Source of the DNA: Bacteroidota bacterium
GTDB taxonomy: Bacteria > Bacteroidota > Bacteroidia > Flavobacteriales > Weeksellaceae
Assembly: GCA_023448955.1 (NCBI GenBank)
Contig: JAEXJU010000005.1
Coordinates: 1-6,606 of the forward strand
Length of the DNA stretch: 6,606 nt
Direction of reading: 5' to 3'
Shown: in pieces, positions 1 to 6,519 of the stretch
Layout of the letters: each line of letters opens with the position of its first letter
Numbering within the stretch: position 1 is the stretch's first letter
Made by a program: the position numbers and the translations under genes
Notes under the pieces: generated by a model
Databases searched by the model: none
What the model was told of the DNA's origin: nothing
What the model saw: only the letters and a program-made list of their open reading frames with translations

Positions 1-8
1 ATCCAAAA

Positions 9-512
9 TTGAAAACCCTGTTTTTCTTTCTCATCGGAGCATTTGCAGGAATACTGACGATGTATCTGATTTCGAATTACCGAATCGAAAGAAAGTCGGA
101 TGCCGAAAGCCAGAAGACCGAAATTCCAAAATCTGAAACCAAGCATTACCAGGAAGCTGATGTTGAAAATTCTTTTGATGAAAATTCGATACAACGACTG
201 ACCAACGAGGTGAATGTTATTTCATATGTCAAATCCAATCACAAATTACCTGATTTTTACATCACTAAGTCTGATGCTAAAAGCCAAGGCTGGAATCCTT
301 CACAAGGCAATCTATGCGAAGTTTTGCCGGGAAAAGCCATTGGTGGCGATAAGTTCAGCAATCGGGAAAAACAATTGCCTAAAGGTGAGCAATATTACGA
401 AGCCGATGTCAATTACAGTTGCGGAAACCGAGGTGCAGACCGAATTGTTTTCACCAGAAACGGTGATGTTTGGCTTACAAAAGATCATTATAAATCGTTT
501 GAGAAAAAATAA
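9..512 (+). CDS. Membrane-anchored barnase-family ribonuclease (5' end uncertain)
   Basis: Guanyl-preferring endoribonuclease of the barnase/binase (N1/T1) family, which cleaves single-stranded RNA. Residues 78-163 align with Bacillus barnase almost without gaps: HKLPDFYITKSDA, GKAIGGDKFSNRE, YYEADVNY and DHYKSF are near-identical blocks. The catalytic set is complete: E131, R145 and H160 match barnase E73, R87 and H102; K87 and R119 match K27 and R59. A 2-residue deletion lies in the loop before E131. Residues 4-23 form a hydrophobic segment without a clear cleavage site, so a signal anchor is likely, followed by a charged linker (about 28-60). The only cysteines, C103 and C138, could form a disulfide. 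The first codon in the window frame is TTG, unusual here, and the frame stays open to the window edge, so the real start may lie upstream of base 1. The next gene downstream encodes a barstar homologue. Family is certain; export route and target are inferred. Confidence 0.93.
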   Translation: MKTLFFFLIGAFAGILTMYLISNYRIERKSDAESQKTEIPKSETKHYQEADVENSFDENSIQRLTNEVNVISYVKSNHKLPDFYITKSDAKSQGWNPSQGNLCEVLPGKAIGGDKFSNREKQLPKGEQYYEADVNYSCGNRGADRIVFTRNGDVWLTKDHYKSFEKK

Positions 513-522
513 AAGGCTGGGA

Positions 523-571
523 GATGGAAGTCAGAAGATAAACATCCATCAACCATCATCCGACTTCCGAC
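523..571. repeat. Imperfect inverted repeat between RNase and barstar genes
   Basis: Two 17-base arms, 523-539 and 555-571, are inverted copies with 13 of 17 positions matching (14 pairs in RNA if one G-U is counted), around a 15-base loop. The core of each arm is GGAAGTC / GACTTCC. No T-run follows directly, so it does not look like a standard terminator; it could attenuate read-through, protect an mRNA end, or simply be a copy of a short dispersed intergenic element. Arms were aligned by eye. Confidence 0.6.
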
Positions 572-584
572 AAAAATTAAAAAA

Positions 585-872
585 ATGAAAGAAATATATA
601 TAGATTTCGTCAACATTGGCGATTATGAAGATTTTTACGAACAGCTTAAATCAAAATTGGAATTACCGGAGCATTTTGGCGATAATCTGGACGCATTGTT
701 TGATGCGATTTCTGGTGAGTTAGAAATGCCGCTTCATCTGGAATTTGTGAATATGAGTGTGGATCAATTGGAATTGTTTGAAGATCTTCTGACGACTTTG
801 GAGGACGCAGAAGATGAGGTAGAAGGCTTTACATTTACTTATTATCTGGAACAGTACGAAGATGAAGAATAG
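585..872 (+). CDS. Barstar-family ribonuclease inhibitor
   Basis: Cytoplasmic inhibitor expected to bind and block the barnase-like enzyme encoded 72 bases upstream. The barstar signature is at residues 27-40 (LPEHFGDNLDALFD), where D36 and D40 match barstar D35 and D39, the latter being the residue that contacts the barnase active site; barstar Y29 and W38 are replaced by H30 and F39. At 95 residues it is slightly longer than Bacillus barstar (about 90) because of an acidic tail, EQYEDEE. It has 29 Asp/Glu against 3 Lys and no Arg, extreme even for this acidic family. No signal peptide is present. The ATG follows an A-rich stretch and no Shine-Dalgarno site, as is usual in Bacteroidota. Its stop codon overlaps the start of the acetyltransferase gene. 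Pairing with the neighbouring RNase is inferred from family and adjacency. Confidence 0.93.
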   Translation: MKEIYIDFVNIGDYEDFYEQLKSKLELPEHFGDNLDALFDAISGELEMPLHLEFVNMSVDQLELFEDLLTTLEDAEDEVEGFTFTYYLEQYEDEE

Positions 873-1314
873 TATCAGAAAAGCGACTCAGGAAGATTTG
901 GTTCAGCTTTCCCAATTGTTTGATGAGTACAGAATTTTTTATCACAAAACATCTGATTTAGCAGGAGCTAAACAATTTTTGTCCGAAAGATTGGCAAATA
1001 AAGATTCCGAAATTTTTGTAGCAGAAGATGAAGGGAAATTGATAGGTTTTGTTCAGCTTTATCCATTGTTTTCATCCACAAGAATGAAGCGTTATTGGTT
1101 GTTGAATGATCTTTATGTCAATGCCAATTTTCGTGGGAAAGGATTTTCCAAAGCTTTGATAGAAAGCGCTAAAGAACTTTGCGTTACATCCAATTCCTGC
1201 GGAATGTATCTGGAAACGGGAAAAGAGAATATGATTGGCAATCAGTTATATCCAAGCGCAGGTTTCAAAAAATATGATGAAGTGAATTTTTATGAATGGA
1301 CAATAGATTTATAA
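862..1314 (+). CDS. GNAT-family N-acetyltransferase
   Basis: Acetyl-CoA-dependent N-acetyltransferase of the GNAT fold; substrate not recognisable. The N-terminal IRKATQEDL (5-13) is the usual first strand, IGFVQLYPLF (61-70) the central strand, and LNDLYVNANFRGKGFSKALI (81-100) motif A, with the acetyl-CoA pyrophosphate loop at R91-G92-K93-G94-F95-S96 (Ser in place of the usual final Gly or Ala). LYPSAGF (129-135) is the typical C-terminal motif, but the Asn of the common 'xxxNxxAxxLYxxxGF' pattern is not placed in the usual spot (LETGKENMIGNQLY). Length of 150 residues is normal for a stand-alone GNAT. The ATG lies 11 bases inside the barstar gene in another frame, indicating cotranscription and perhaps translational coupling with it. 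Whether it acts on the RNase/inhibitor pair or is an unrelated passenger cannot be told from sequence. Confidence 0.9.
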   Translation: MKNSIRKATQEDLVQLSQLFDEYRIFYHKTSDLAGAKQFLSERLANKDSEIFVAEDEGKLIGFVQLYPLFSSTRMKRYWLLNDLYVNANFRGKGFSKALIESAKELCVTSNSCGMYLETGKENMIGNQLYPSAGFKKYDEVNFYEWTIDL

Positions 1315-1362
1315 TTAATTATTTTTTTTTTTCTAACCAAAATGATTAAAATGTAGTGTAGT

Positions 1363-1393
1363 TTTATTTATTTCTGGATTTTTTATATCTTTA
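1363..1393 (+). promoter_or_regulatory. Candidate Bacteroidota-type promoter for the LRR protein gene
   Basis: TTTA (1363-1366), a 19-base spacer, then TATCTTTA (1386-1393) resembles the TTTG / TAnnTTTG promoter of the Bacteroidota primary sigma factor, with the last base of each box differing. Transcription would start only a few bases before the ATG at 1405, leaving an almost leaderless message. The region is very AT-rich, so a chance match is possible. Confidence 0.35.
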
Positions 1394-1404
1394 AAAAAAA
1401 ATCT

Positions 1405-2439
1405 ATGAAAAAACTAATTAACCTATTTTTCATCGCATTGGCGAGTTCTTTCTATTCACAAAATATCAATTTTCCGGATATTAATTTTAAAAATTTCTTG
1501 TTACAATCTACATCTACTAACGGATTTGTAAGGGATTTGAATAACAACTCCATAAAAATAGATCAAAACAATGATGGAGAAATTCAGGTTTCTGAAGCTG
1601 AGAATGTTTCTCTCATTAGTTTTAATGGAAGATTTAGTGATTTTAGTTATACAGTTTTTTATTTTTGGAATCACTATGATAATCCTTTAACAATAAAAAA
1701 TATTTATTCATTAGAAGGACTCAGTAATTTTAAGAATTTGAAAGTTTTGGATTGTGCCTATGCCAAAATAACGACAATAGATTTTACAAATCTTAGCAAA
1801 TTAGAACAGTTGATCTGTAAAAAAAATCAGATTACATCTTTTACGAATTTCCAATTTGTAAAATCACTGATTGCCTTGGATTGCTCTTTTAATTTATTAG
1901 AAACATTTGACTTATCTCAATCTTCTGTGAATCTGACCGAGAGAGCGTATGTTTTGTTCAGATTTAATGATAATAATTTTAAAAGTCTCAATCTTCAGAA
2001 TGGTAAATATACCGCTTGGTGCATGCTGTCTGATTGGAGTGATTGCCCATTTGGTTTTGTTACTATTATGTTTAGCACTTGTTGTTATTTACCAAAAATT
2101 GAAAATAATCCCAATCTTACGGATCTAAAAATTAATTGTTTTGATAAACTATTGTATCCAGCCTTTGCAACAGATAATTGTGATGTTCAAAGCACATCAG
2201 AAATAGCAAATCTGAACGATAAAATTAAAATATCTCAAAACCAATCTAGTGGGATTTTAACTATTATTGGTCCAATAAAAATTGTAAAATATACCATATT
2301 GGATATGTCTGGAAGAGTTATAAAAACAGAACAGACACAAAAAACTAATGTTGATATCTCATCTTTAAATAAGGGTGTTTACATCATTAAAGTGGAAACA
2401 AAAGAAGGTGTAGCCAATTTAAAATTTATCAAAAAATAA
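1405..2439 (+). CDS. Secreted leucine-rich-repeat protein with T9SS type A sorting domain
   Basis: Predicted exported or cell-surface protein. Residues 1-19 are a signal peptide (Lys-Lys, hydrophobic core, cleavage near SFYSQ). Residues 53-64 (DQNNDGEIQVSE) form a calcium-type EF-hand loop with D53, N55, D57, E59 and E64 in the liganding positions. Leucine-rich repeats of 21-22 residues follow at about 112-176, each with a cysteine in the same place (C117, C138, C160; LxxLxCxxNxI/L), with degenerate repeat material at 185-250. A cysteine-bearing segment (C206, C214, C226, C227, C245, C259) breaks the regular pattern. Residues about 270-344 are a T9SS C-terminal sorting domain: YTILDMSGRVIKT, DISSLNKGVYIIKV and the terminal KFIKK. 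The domain order is familiar in flavobacterial LRR proteins; binding partner unknown. The gene is markedly richer in AT than its neighbours. The DinB gene follows after 19 bases, so the two may be cotranscribed. Confidence 0.9.
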   Translation: MKKLINLFFIALASSFYSQNINFPDINFKNFLLQSTSTNGFVRDLNNNSIKIDQNNDGEIQVSEAENVSLISFNGRFSDFSYTVFYFWNHYDNPLTIKNIYSLEGLSNFKNLKVLDCAYAKITTIDFTNLSKLEQLICKKNQITSFTNFQFVKSLIALDCSFNLLETFDLSQSSVNLTERAYVLFRFNDNNFKSLNLQNGKYTAWCMLSDWSDCPFGFVTIMFSTCCYLPKIENNPNLTDLKINCFDKLLYPAFATDNCDVQSTSEIANLNDKIKISQNQSSGILTIIGPIKIVKYTILDMSGRVIKTEQTQKTNVDISSLNKGVYIIKVETKEGVANLKFIKK

Positions 2440-2458
2440 AATGAAGAAGTCGTAAACT

Positions 2459-2962
2459 ATGACAGAATTCGAAAAATATATACAGCGTTACCTTGATTTG
2501 GTTCCTTCAGAAAATTGGATCGAAGAATTAAAAATGGCTTCTGACGCCACTTTAGAAATCTATGAGTCGCTTTCCGAAGAACAAGGCAATTTTGCTTATG
2601 CCGATGGAAAGTGGAGTTTGAAAACATTGTTGCAACATCTTATAGATACGGAAAAAGTCTTTGCTTACCGTGCAATGAGATTTTCCAGAAAAGACCAGTC
2701 TTTGGTTTCGGGATTTGATGAAGAAGCTTGGGCAGATAATTCTTATGCAGAAACTCGAACTTTGAAAAGTCTGATTAAAGAATACAAATTAACCAGAAAA
2801 TTATCCGTCAAATTCTTCAAAAATCTGCCTGAAGAAGCCTTTCAATTGATTGGAATCGTAAATGGAAATAACATCAAAGTAGAAACAATCGGGAAATTAA
2901 CCGTTGGTCACAATATTCATCATCTGAATATTATTAAGGAAAGGTATTTGCCGACGCTGTAA
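2459..2962 (+). CDS. DinB-family (DinB_2) four-helix metal-binding protein
   Basis: Small cytoplasmic four-helix-bundle protein of the DinB / YfiT-like superfamily. The family blocks are clear: DGKWSLKTLLQHLIDTE (49-65), FAYRAMRFSRKD (68-79) and TVGHNIHHLNIIKERY (148-163). The three-histidine metal site would be H60 with H151 and H155 (H154 is also present). Characterised relatives include thiol-dependent transferases using cofactors such as bacillithiol, but many members have no known reaction, and nothing here tells the substrate. Its length of 167 residues is normal. The ATG lies 19 bases after the LRR gene with no room for a separate promoter in the gap, so it is either read through from that gene or from a promoter inside it. 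It ends facing lnt on the opposite strand. Confidence 0.88.
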   Translation: MTEFEKYIQRYLDLVPSENWIEELKMASDATLEIYESLSEEQGNFAYADGKWSLKTLLQHLIDTEKVFAYRAMRFSRKDQSLVSGFDEEAWADNSYAETRTLKSLIKEYKLTRKLSVKFFKNLPEEAFQLIGIVNGNNIKVETIGKLTVGHNIHHLNIIKERYLPTL

Positions 2963-2983
2963 AATGGTTGATTTGTTGAATCG

Positions 2984-3013
2984 TGAAATCGTTCTACATA
3001 TAACGGTTTTTCA
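2984..3013. terminator. Weak candidate terminator hairpin between converging genes
   Basis: In the 70-base gap between the converging DinB and lnt genes, 2984-2993 can pair with 3002-3013 (one G-U pair and a 2-base bulge) around an 8-base loop. AT-rich flanks could let it act in both directions. The stem is short and AT-rich with no clean T-run, so this rests as much on position as on structure. Confidence 0.3.
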
Positions 3014-3032
3014 AATTAACAATTTTACAAAT

Positions 3033-4682
3033 CTATTTCTTCCTTGTCAGATATTTTCTCCCCGGAATAAATAGCAACAGCGCTCCAATCACGAAAAGAC
3101 AAATTCTGGAAAGAAAATCGCCACTTTTGGTGTAGAAAGTTTCTTTGTCAATCAGATTGACTTTTGCGGTTAGAGCGCCTTTTGCACCGTATGGTAATTC
3201 ATCCACGATATCGCCTCGGGAATTGATGTGAGCACTTGTTCCACTATTCGCAGCTCTTGCAATTTCGCGTCTGGTTTCTATCGCACGAAGCTTTGCATAA
3301 ACCAGCAATTGCTTATGGCCTTGTGAATAGCCCCACCAGGAATCATTAGTCACAATGGTTAGAAGATTGGCGCCTTTTTTCACATAACCGGTCACGAATT
3401 CGCCATAGATGCTTTCGTAGCAAATGATTGGTGCAATTACTGATTTATTGTAAGGATTTGCGAACACTTTTCTTTCGTTGGAAATTCCAAGAGAGCGCGT
3501 TGTTCCGCCCAAATCCAGCATCGCATCGCCTAAAATGGGTTTGAAAACTTTGATGTAAGGAAAAATCTCAACACCGGGAACCAGCATTGCTTTGTGATAA
3601 ACTTCCGGCTGTTGATTCGGAATAATTTGTATGGCCGAGTTATACTCATCCAGCCAAATGCCTTGTCCGTTGAGATAGCTCGCTGTTGATGGTTTTTCTT
3701 CGTCTTCTTTATAAACATAATAGCTGGAAATTCCACCCGAGAAAACAGATTTTGGATGCTGGGAAAGAAAAGCTCTAATGTTATTGATTAATAAACTATT
3801 ATTAAAACCTCTCTCGCTGAAACCGCCAATTCCTGGGAGTGAGGTTTCCGGAGCAAGGTATAAATCGATTTTTGATTTTTTATCACTTTGCAAAACTGAA
3901 TTTTCAGAAGCTATTTTTAGCAAATCGTTTTCAATCGTCAAACTGTCTTTCTGATATTTTTCATTGTAAGGATCTAATGCCGGCTGAAGCATTGTCACAT
4001 TGATTGAACCAACAGTTTTTGGTGTATAATTATAATATTTAACCAAAGAAATAACCATTGGAAGAGTGATAAAACCAGCCGTCATCAAAACATTTTGAAT
4101 CAATGATTTTCTTTTCCTTCCAGCTTCCCAAATTCTTATTGTGTAAAATGCAAGAACATTACAAATCAGAATCCAGAAACTTCCTCCTGTTGCACCCAAA
4201 GTATCATACCACTGGACAAACTGATGATATTCTGCAAAGACATTTCCGAGATTCAGCCAAGGCCAGGTAAATTCCCAGACCAAATGCAGCTTTTCAAAAG
4301 CCATCCAAATCGCTACGAAAAATACCAATCCAAAATAAGTTCCCTGGCTTTTTTTATAGATATGATAAAACACAAAAACCAACGCCATAAACAATGAATT
4401 GGTGAGAACAGGAAACAGAACTGCCAAAAGTGATTTGCTTCCGTCAGGCAATTGCGAATTATAAAGCCATCCAGTAGTCACAAAGTTCCAAATCAGAAAT
4501 GTGAGGTATGAAAAACAGAATACAGCTAATCTTTTCTTTTTGATATTACTGAATTTGGCAATGTTGTGTTCCATCATCAGAAGTGGAACCCAAGCAAAGA
4601 ATATAAAAAACGGAATGCCGTAAGTCGGCCAGGAAATGGCGAGCAGAACTCCGGATATTAAAGCAAATAAAAGGTTTTTCAT
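3033..4682 (-). CDS. lnt: Apolipoprotein N-acyltransferase
   Basis: Inner-membrane enzyme for the last step of lipoprotein maturation: it transfers an acyl chain from phospholipid to the N-terminal cysteine of diacylated apolipoprotein. The N-terminal half (about 1-215) holds multiple membrane segments; residues about 226-515 are the carbon-nitrogen-hydrolase (nitrilase-fold) domain on the periplasmic side; a last membrane segment lies at about 523-540. The catalytic triad is visible: E279 in APETSLPG, K364 in YHKAMLVPG and C421 in IICYES, matching E. coli E267, K335 and C387; E372 and E423 match the supporting E343 and E389. TNDSWWG (445-451) is the usual post-catalytic motif. At 549 residues it is a little longer than E. 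coli Lnt (512). It lies 173 bases after gldG on the same strand; an own promoter is likely. Lipoproteins including several Gld proteins are expected clients. Confidence 0.95.
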   Translation of the reverse strand: MKNLLFALISGVLLAISWPTYGIPFFIFFAWVPLLMMEHNIAKFSNIKKKRLAVFCFSYLTFLIWNFVTTGWLYNSQLPDGSKSLLAVLFPVLTNSLFMALVFVFYHIYKKSQGTYFGLVFFVAIWMAFEKLHLVWEFTWPWLNLGNVFAEYHQFVQWYDTLGATGGSFWILICNVLAFYTIRIWEAGRKRKSLIQNVLMTAGFITLPMVISLVKYYNYTPKTVGSINVTMLQPALDPYNEKYQKDSLTIENDLLKIASENSVLQSDKKSKIDLYLAPETSLPGIGGFSERGFNNSLLINNIRAFLSQHPKSVFSGGISSYYVYKEDEEKPSTASYLNGQGIWLDEYNSAIQIIPNQQPEVYHKAMLVPGVEIFPYIKVFKPILGDAMLDLGGTTRSLGISNERKVFANPYNKSVIAPIICYESIYGEFVTGYVKKGANLLTIVTNDSWWGYSQGHKQLLVYAKLRAIETRREIARAANSGTSAHINSRGDIVDELPYGAKGALTAKVNLIDKETFYTKSGDFLSRICLFVIGALLLFIPGRKYLTRKK

Positions 4683-4704
4683 TTTATAAATTTCTTCTAA
4701 ACCA

Positions 4705-4736
4705 CAAAAGTTACAAAAGCAATCATCTTTTTTAAA
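4705..4736 (-). promoter_or_regulatory. Candidate promoter for lnt
   Basis: On the minus strand TTTA (4736-4733), a 19-base spacer and TAACTTTTG (4713-4705) fit the Bacteroidota TTTG / TAnnTTTG pattern, with the last base of the first box differing and the second box read as TAACTTTT plus G. Transcription would begin about 15 bases before the lnt ATG. The 173-base gap after gldG leaves room for it, but AT-rich sequence makes chance matches common. Confidence 0.4.
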
Positions 4737-4855
4737 TTTTTCGAAAGTTCAAAAAAGGAAGATATTATTGAAAATATTTTTTTGATCTTTTACAATTCTC
4801 TGTATTTAATTTTCTTTTGTGGATTTTTGTAGTTCAATTATTCATTAATAAGATT

Positions 4856-6514
4856 TTAAGAAAACATTTTCTTCCTCAGTAAATAAAATCCTGCGCCTAA
4901 CGTACCAAGAATTCCTAATGGTAATAATAGATTAATCCATTGCCAATCGGTTTTTTCTTCATCGATTCTTTGTCTGTCCAGCAATCGGATTTCGATGGTT
5001 CTGTCACGCAGTTCCATCATATTACTGTCATCCAAAAGATAGTCCAAAGCATTTCTCAGGAATTGCGCATTACCGTAATGTTGTTTGGTTAGCAGATCTT
5101 CGCCAAGTGGTAGCGGTTGTCCTTTCCACATCTGGTTTCTTGCAATATCACCGTCTGCAATTACAAGCATTTTATTTTCCGGACTTTGTGCCTTGAAGCC
5201 GGGATACGCATTTTTCTCACTTCTTGCTGCATAGGCCGATTTGAATTTTCCTTCCAGAGCTACTGCAAAAATCTTCGGTGGAGTAGGGCGTTCCATTTCT
5301 CCGATGCTGTCTGTCCTCACGATTTCAGAAAGTGCCACATAGTTTGGAACTGTTTTGCTCATTGTTCTTTCGCTGGATTCAAAAAGAACTCTGGTTTTGA
5401 TATTTGGTCTTCCCAATGTATCAATCGAAGTTGGAAATTCGAATTTTACAGGGTTGATATTTTTGGTAATCGGATTTTTGGTTTCAGCAATTCCTAAAGG
5501 AAAATAAGGCCAAAGAAAGCTGCTGTACTGCGGATTGCCAGCGACTTCTCCCGAAACAATCCTTACCAACGCCGATTTTTTCATATCCTTTACCAGCGCC
5601 GGATTGATTCTCAGTCCGTAATTGAACATAAAATCAGTCAGGTTAAGATCGATAGGGTAAGCCATAATTTTCTTCGCCTGGAAAAGCGTATCCATTTCAG
5701 CATTCACAGCGTCCAGCATCCAAAGCGTTTTTCCGCCATTCATGATATATTGGTCGAGAATCACCTTTTCGTTATCGGTAAAAGCTTTTCTTGGTTTTGC
5801 AATCACCAAAGCATCCATTTGTTTTAGTTTCGGAACATCAGCCAAAGATAATTCGGTTTTGTTTTCCGGAATTACCGGACCAACGTTATAATTTTCCATT
5901 GCCAAATCCAAAAAGCCACGGAATTGATCCGGACCTAATTCCTGCTGATTCACTAAAAAACCAATATTTTTAGCCGTTTCTTCCGTCATTCCTTTGATGG
6001 TGGAAGCAAAATTATATTCCAGGTTTTCAATCGATTTGCTGAGTTGTGTAGCCGCATCAATTCCGGATTGCTGGACAATCAAAGGAACAGAAGTTCCGTA
6101 ACCATTATATTTTATGGCAGCATACGGAAACATTACGATTTCGGAGATTTTTCCATCTTTCATATCCGGAAGAATGGAAGGTTGCATTCCCATAGCTTTC
6201 AGTGTGTCCTGCGGAACTTTCTCAGCAATCGGATCCCGGAATTTATAATCGATTTTCGGATTGATTTTCCGGAACTCGTCCAGCATAAATCTCGTTTCGT
6301 TCGAAAGCTGTTTGAAAGAAGCCGGAAAATCGCCTTCCAGATAAACCTCAATCGTCATTGGCTTTTTAACGTTTTCCAAAACCTTAATCGTTGAATCGGA
6401 AAGTGTGTAACGCTTTTCCGCCGTCAAATCGAAACGTTTATAAATAATACCGCTCATCCCGATAATCAGGAGAAAAACGATGATAATCAAAGTGATTTTA
6501 TTTTTTTTATTCAT
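4856..6514 (-). CDS. gldG: Gliding-motility ABC complex auxiliary protein GldG
   Basis: Membrane component of the GldFG ABC complex (with permease GldF and ATPase GldA), genetically linked to gliding in Flavobacterium johnsoniae; many T9SS-bearing Bacteroidota keep these genes without visible gliding, and some gliders lack them. Residues about 7-25 are an N-terminal membrane segment, followed by the typical RFDLTAEKRYTLSDST block (27-42). A long extracytoplasmic region of the ABC_transp_aux type follows, with DALVIAKPRKAFTDNEK and YIMNGGKTLWMLDAV as a DUF4350/GATase-like stretch in the middle. Near the C terminus are VIADGDIARNQM, the family hallmark GNAQFLRNALDYLLDDS and TIEIRLLDRQRI, then a second membrane segment (about 527-545) and a basic tail, RKKMFS. 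Length (552) is normal for GldG. The ATG was chosen because it is followed directly by NKKNK and the membrane segment. A gene tail ends 44 bases upstream, so an operon is likely. Confidence 0.95.
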   Translation of the reverse strand: MNKKNKITLIIIVFLLIIGMSGIIYKRFDLTAEKRYTLSDSTIKVLENVKKPMTIEVYLEGDFPASFKQLSNETRFMLDEFRKINPKIDYKFRDPIAEKVPQDTLKAMGMQPSILPDMKDGKISEIVMFPYAAIKYNGYGTSVPLIVQQSGIDAATQLSKSIENLEYNFASTIKGMTEETAKNIGFLVNQQELGPDQFRGFLDLAMENYNVGPVIPENKTELSLADVPKLKQMDALVIAKPRKAFTDNEKVILDQYIMNGGKTLWMLDAVNAEMDTLFQAKKIMAYPIDLNLTDFMFNYGLRINPALVKDMKKSALVRIVSGEVAGNPQYSSFLWPYFPLGIAETKNPITKNINPVKFEFPTSIDTLGRPNIKTRVLFESSERTMSKTVPNYVALSEIVRTDSIGEMERPTPPKIFAVALEGKFKSAYAARSEKNAYPGFKAQSPENKMLVIADGDIARNQMWKGQPLPLGEDLLTKQHYGNAQFLRNALDYLLDDSNMMELRDRTIEIRLLDRQRIDEEKTDWQWINLLLPLGILGTLGAGFYLLRKKMFS

Positions 6515-6519
6515 CTTTA

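Noticed and set aside
214..588. Open frame of 124 codons on the plus strand over the end of the RNase gene
   Set aside because: It overlaps the barnase-like gene in another frame and reads through the inverted repeat; the barnase frame has unmistakable family motifs.
1311..1332. Palindrome ATAATTAATTAT followed by T11 after the GNAT gene as a rho-independent terminator
   Set aside because: The palindrome has only A and T and allows about a 4-base stem, so no stable hairpin forms; the T-run alone is not enough.
1561..1596. EF-hand loop of the LRR protein as a dockerin module
   Set aside because: Only one loop is present and the paired helix/loop arrangement of dockerins is missing; such single loops are common near the N-terminus of flavobacterial LRR proteins.
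3530..3736. 68-codon minus-strand frame inside lnt
   Set aside because: Shadow of lnt in another frame with no recognisable protein features.
5117..5497. 126-codon plus-strand frame opposite gldG
   Set aside because: Antisense shadow; phenylalanine- and cysteine-rich composition typical of reading the reverse of a gene.
5791..5973. 60-codon plus-strand frame opposite gldG
   Set aside because: Antisense shadow of gldG without family motifs or a leader.
6044..6394. 116-codon plus-strand frame opposite gldG
   Set aside because: Antisense shadow of gldG; no motif and no promoter-like sequence ahead of it.
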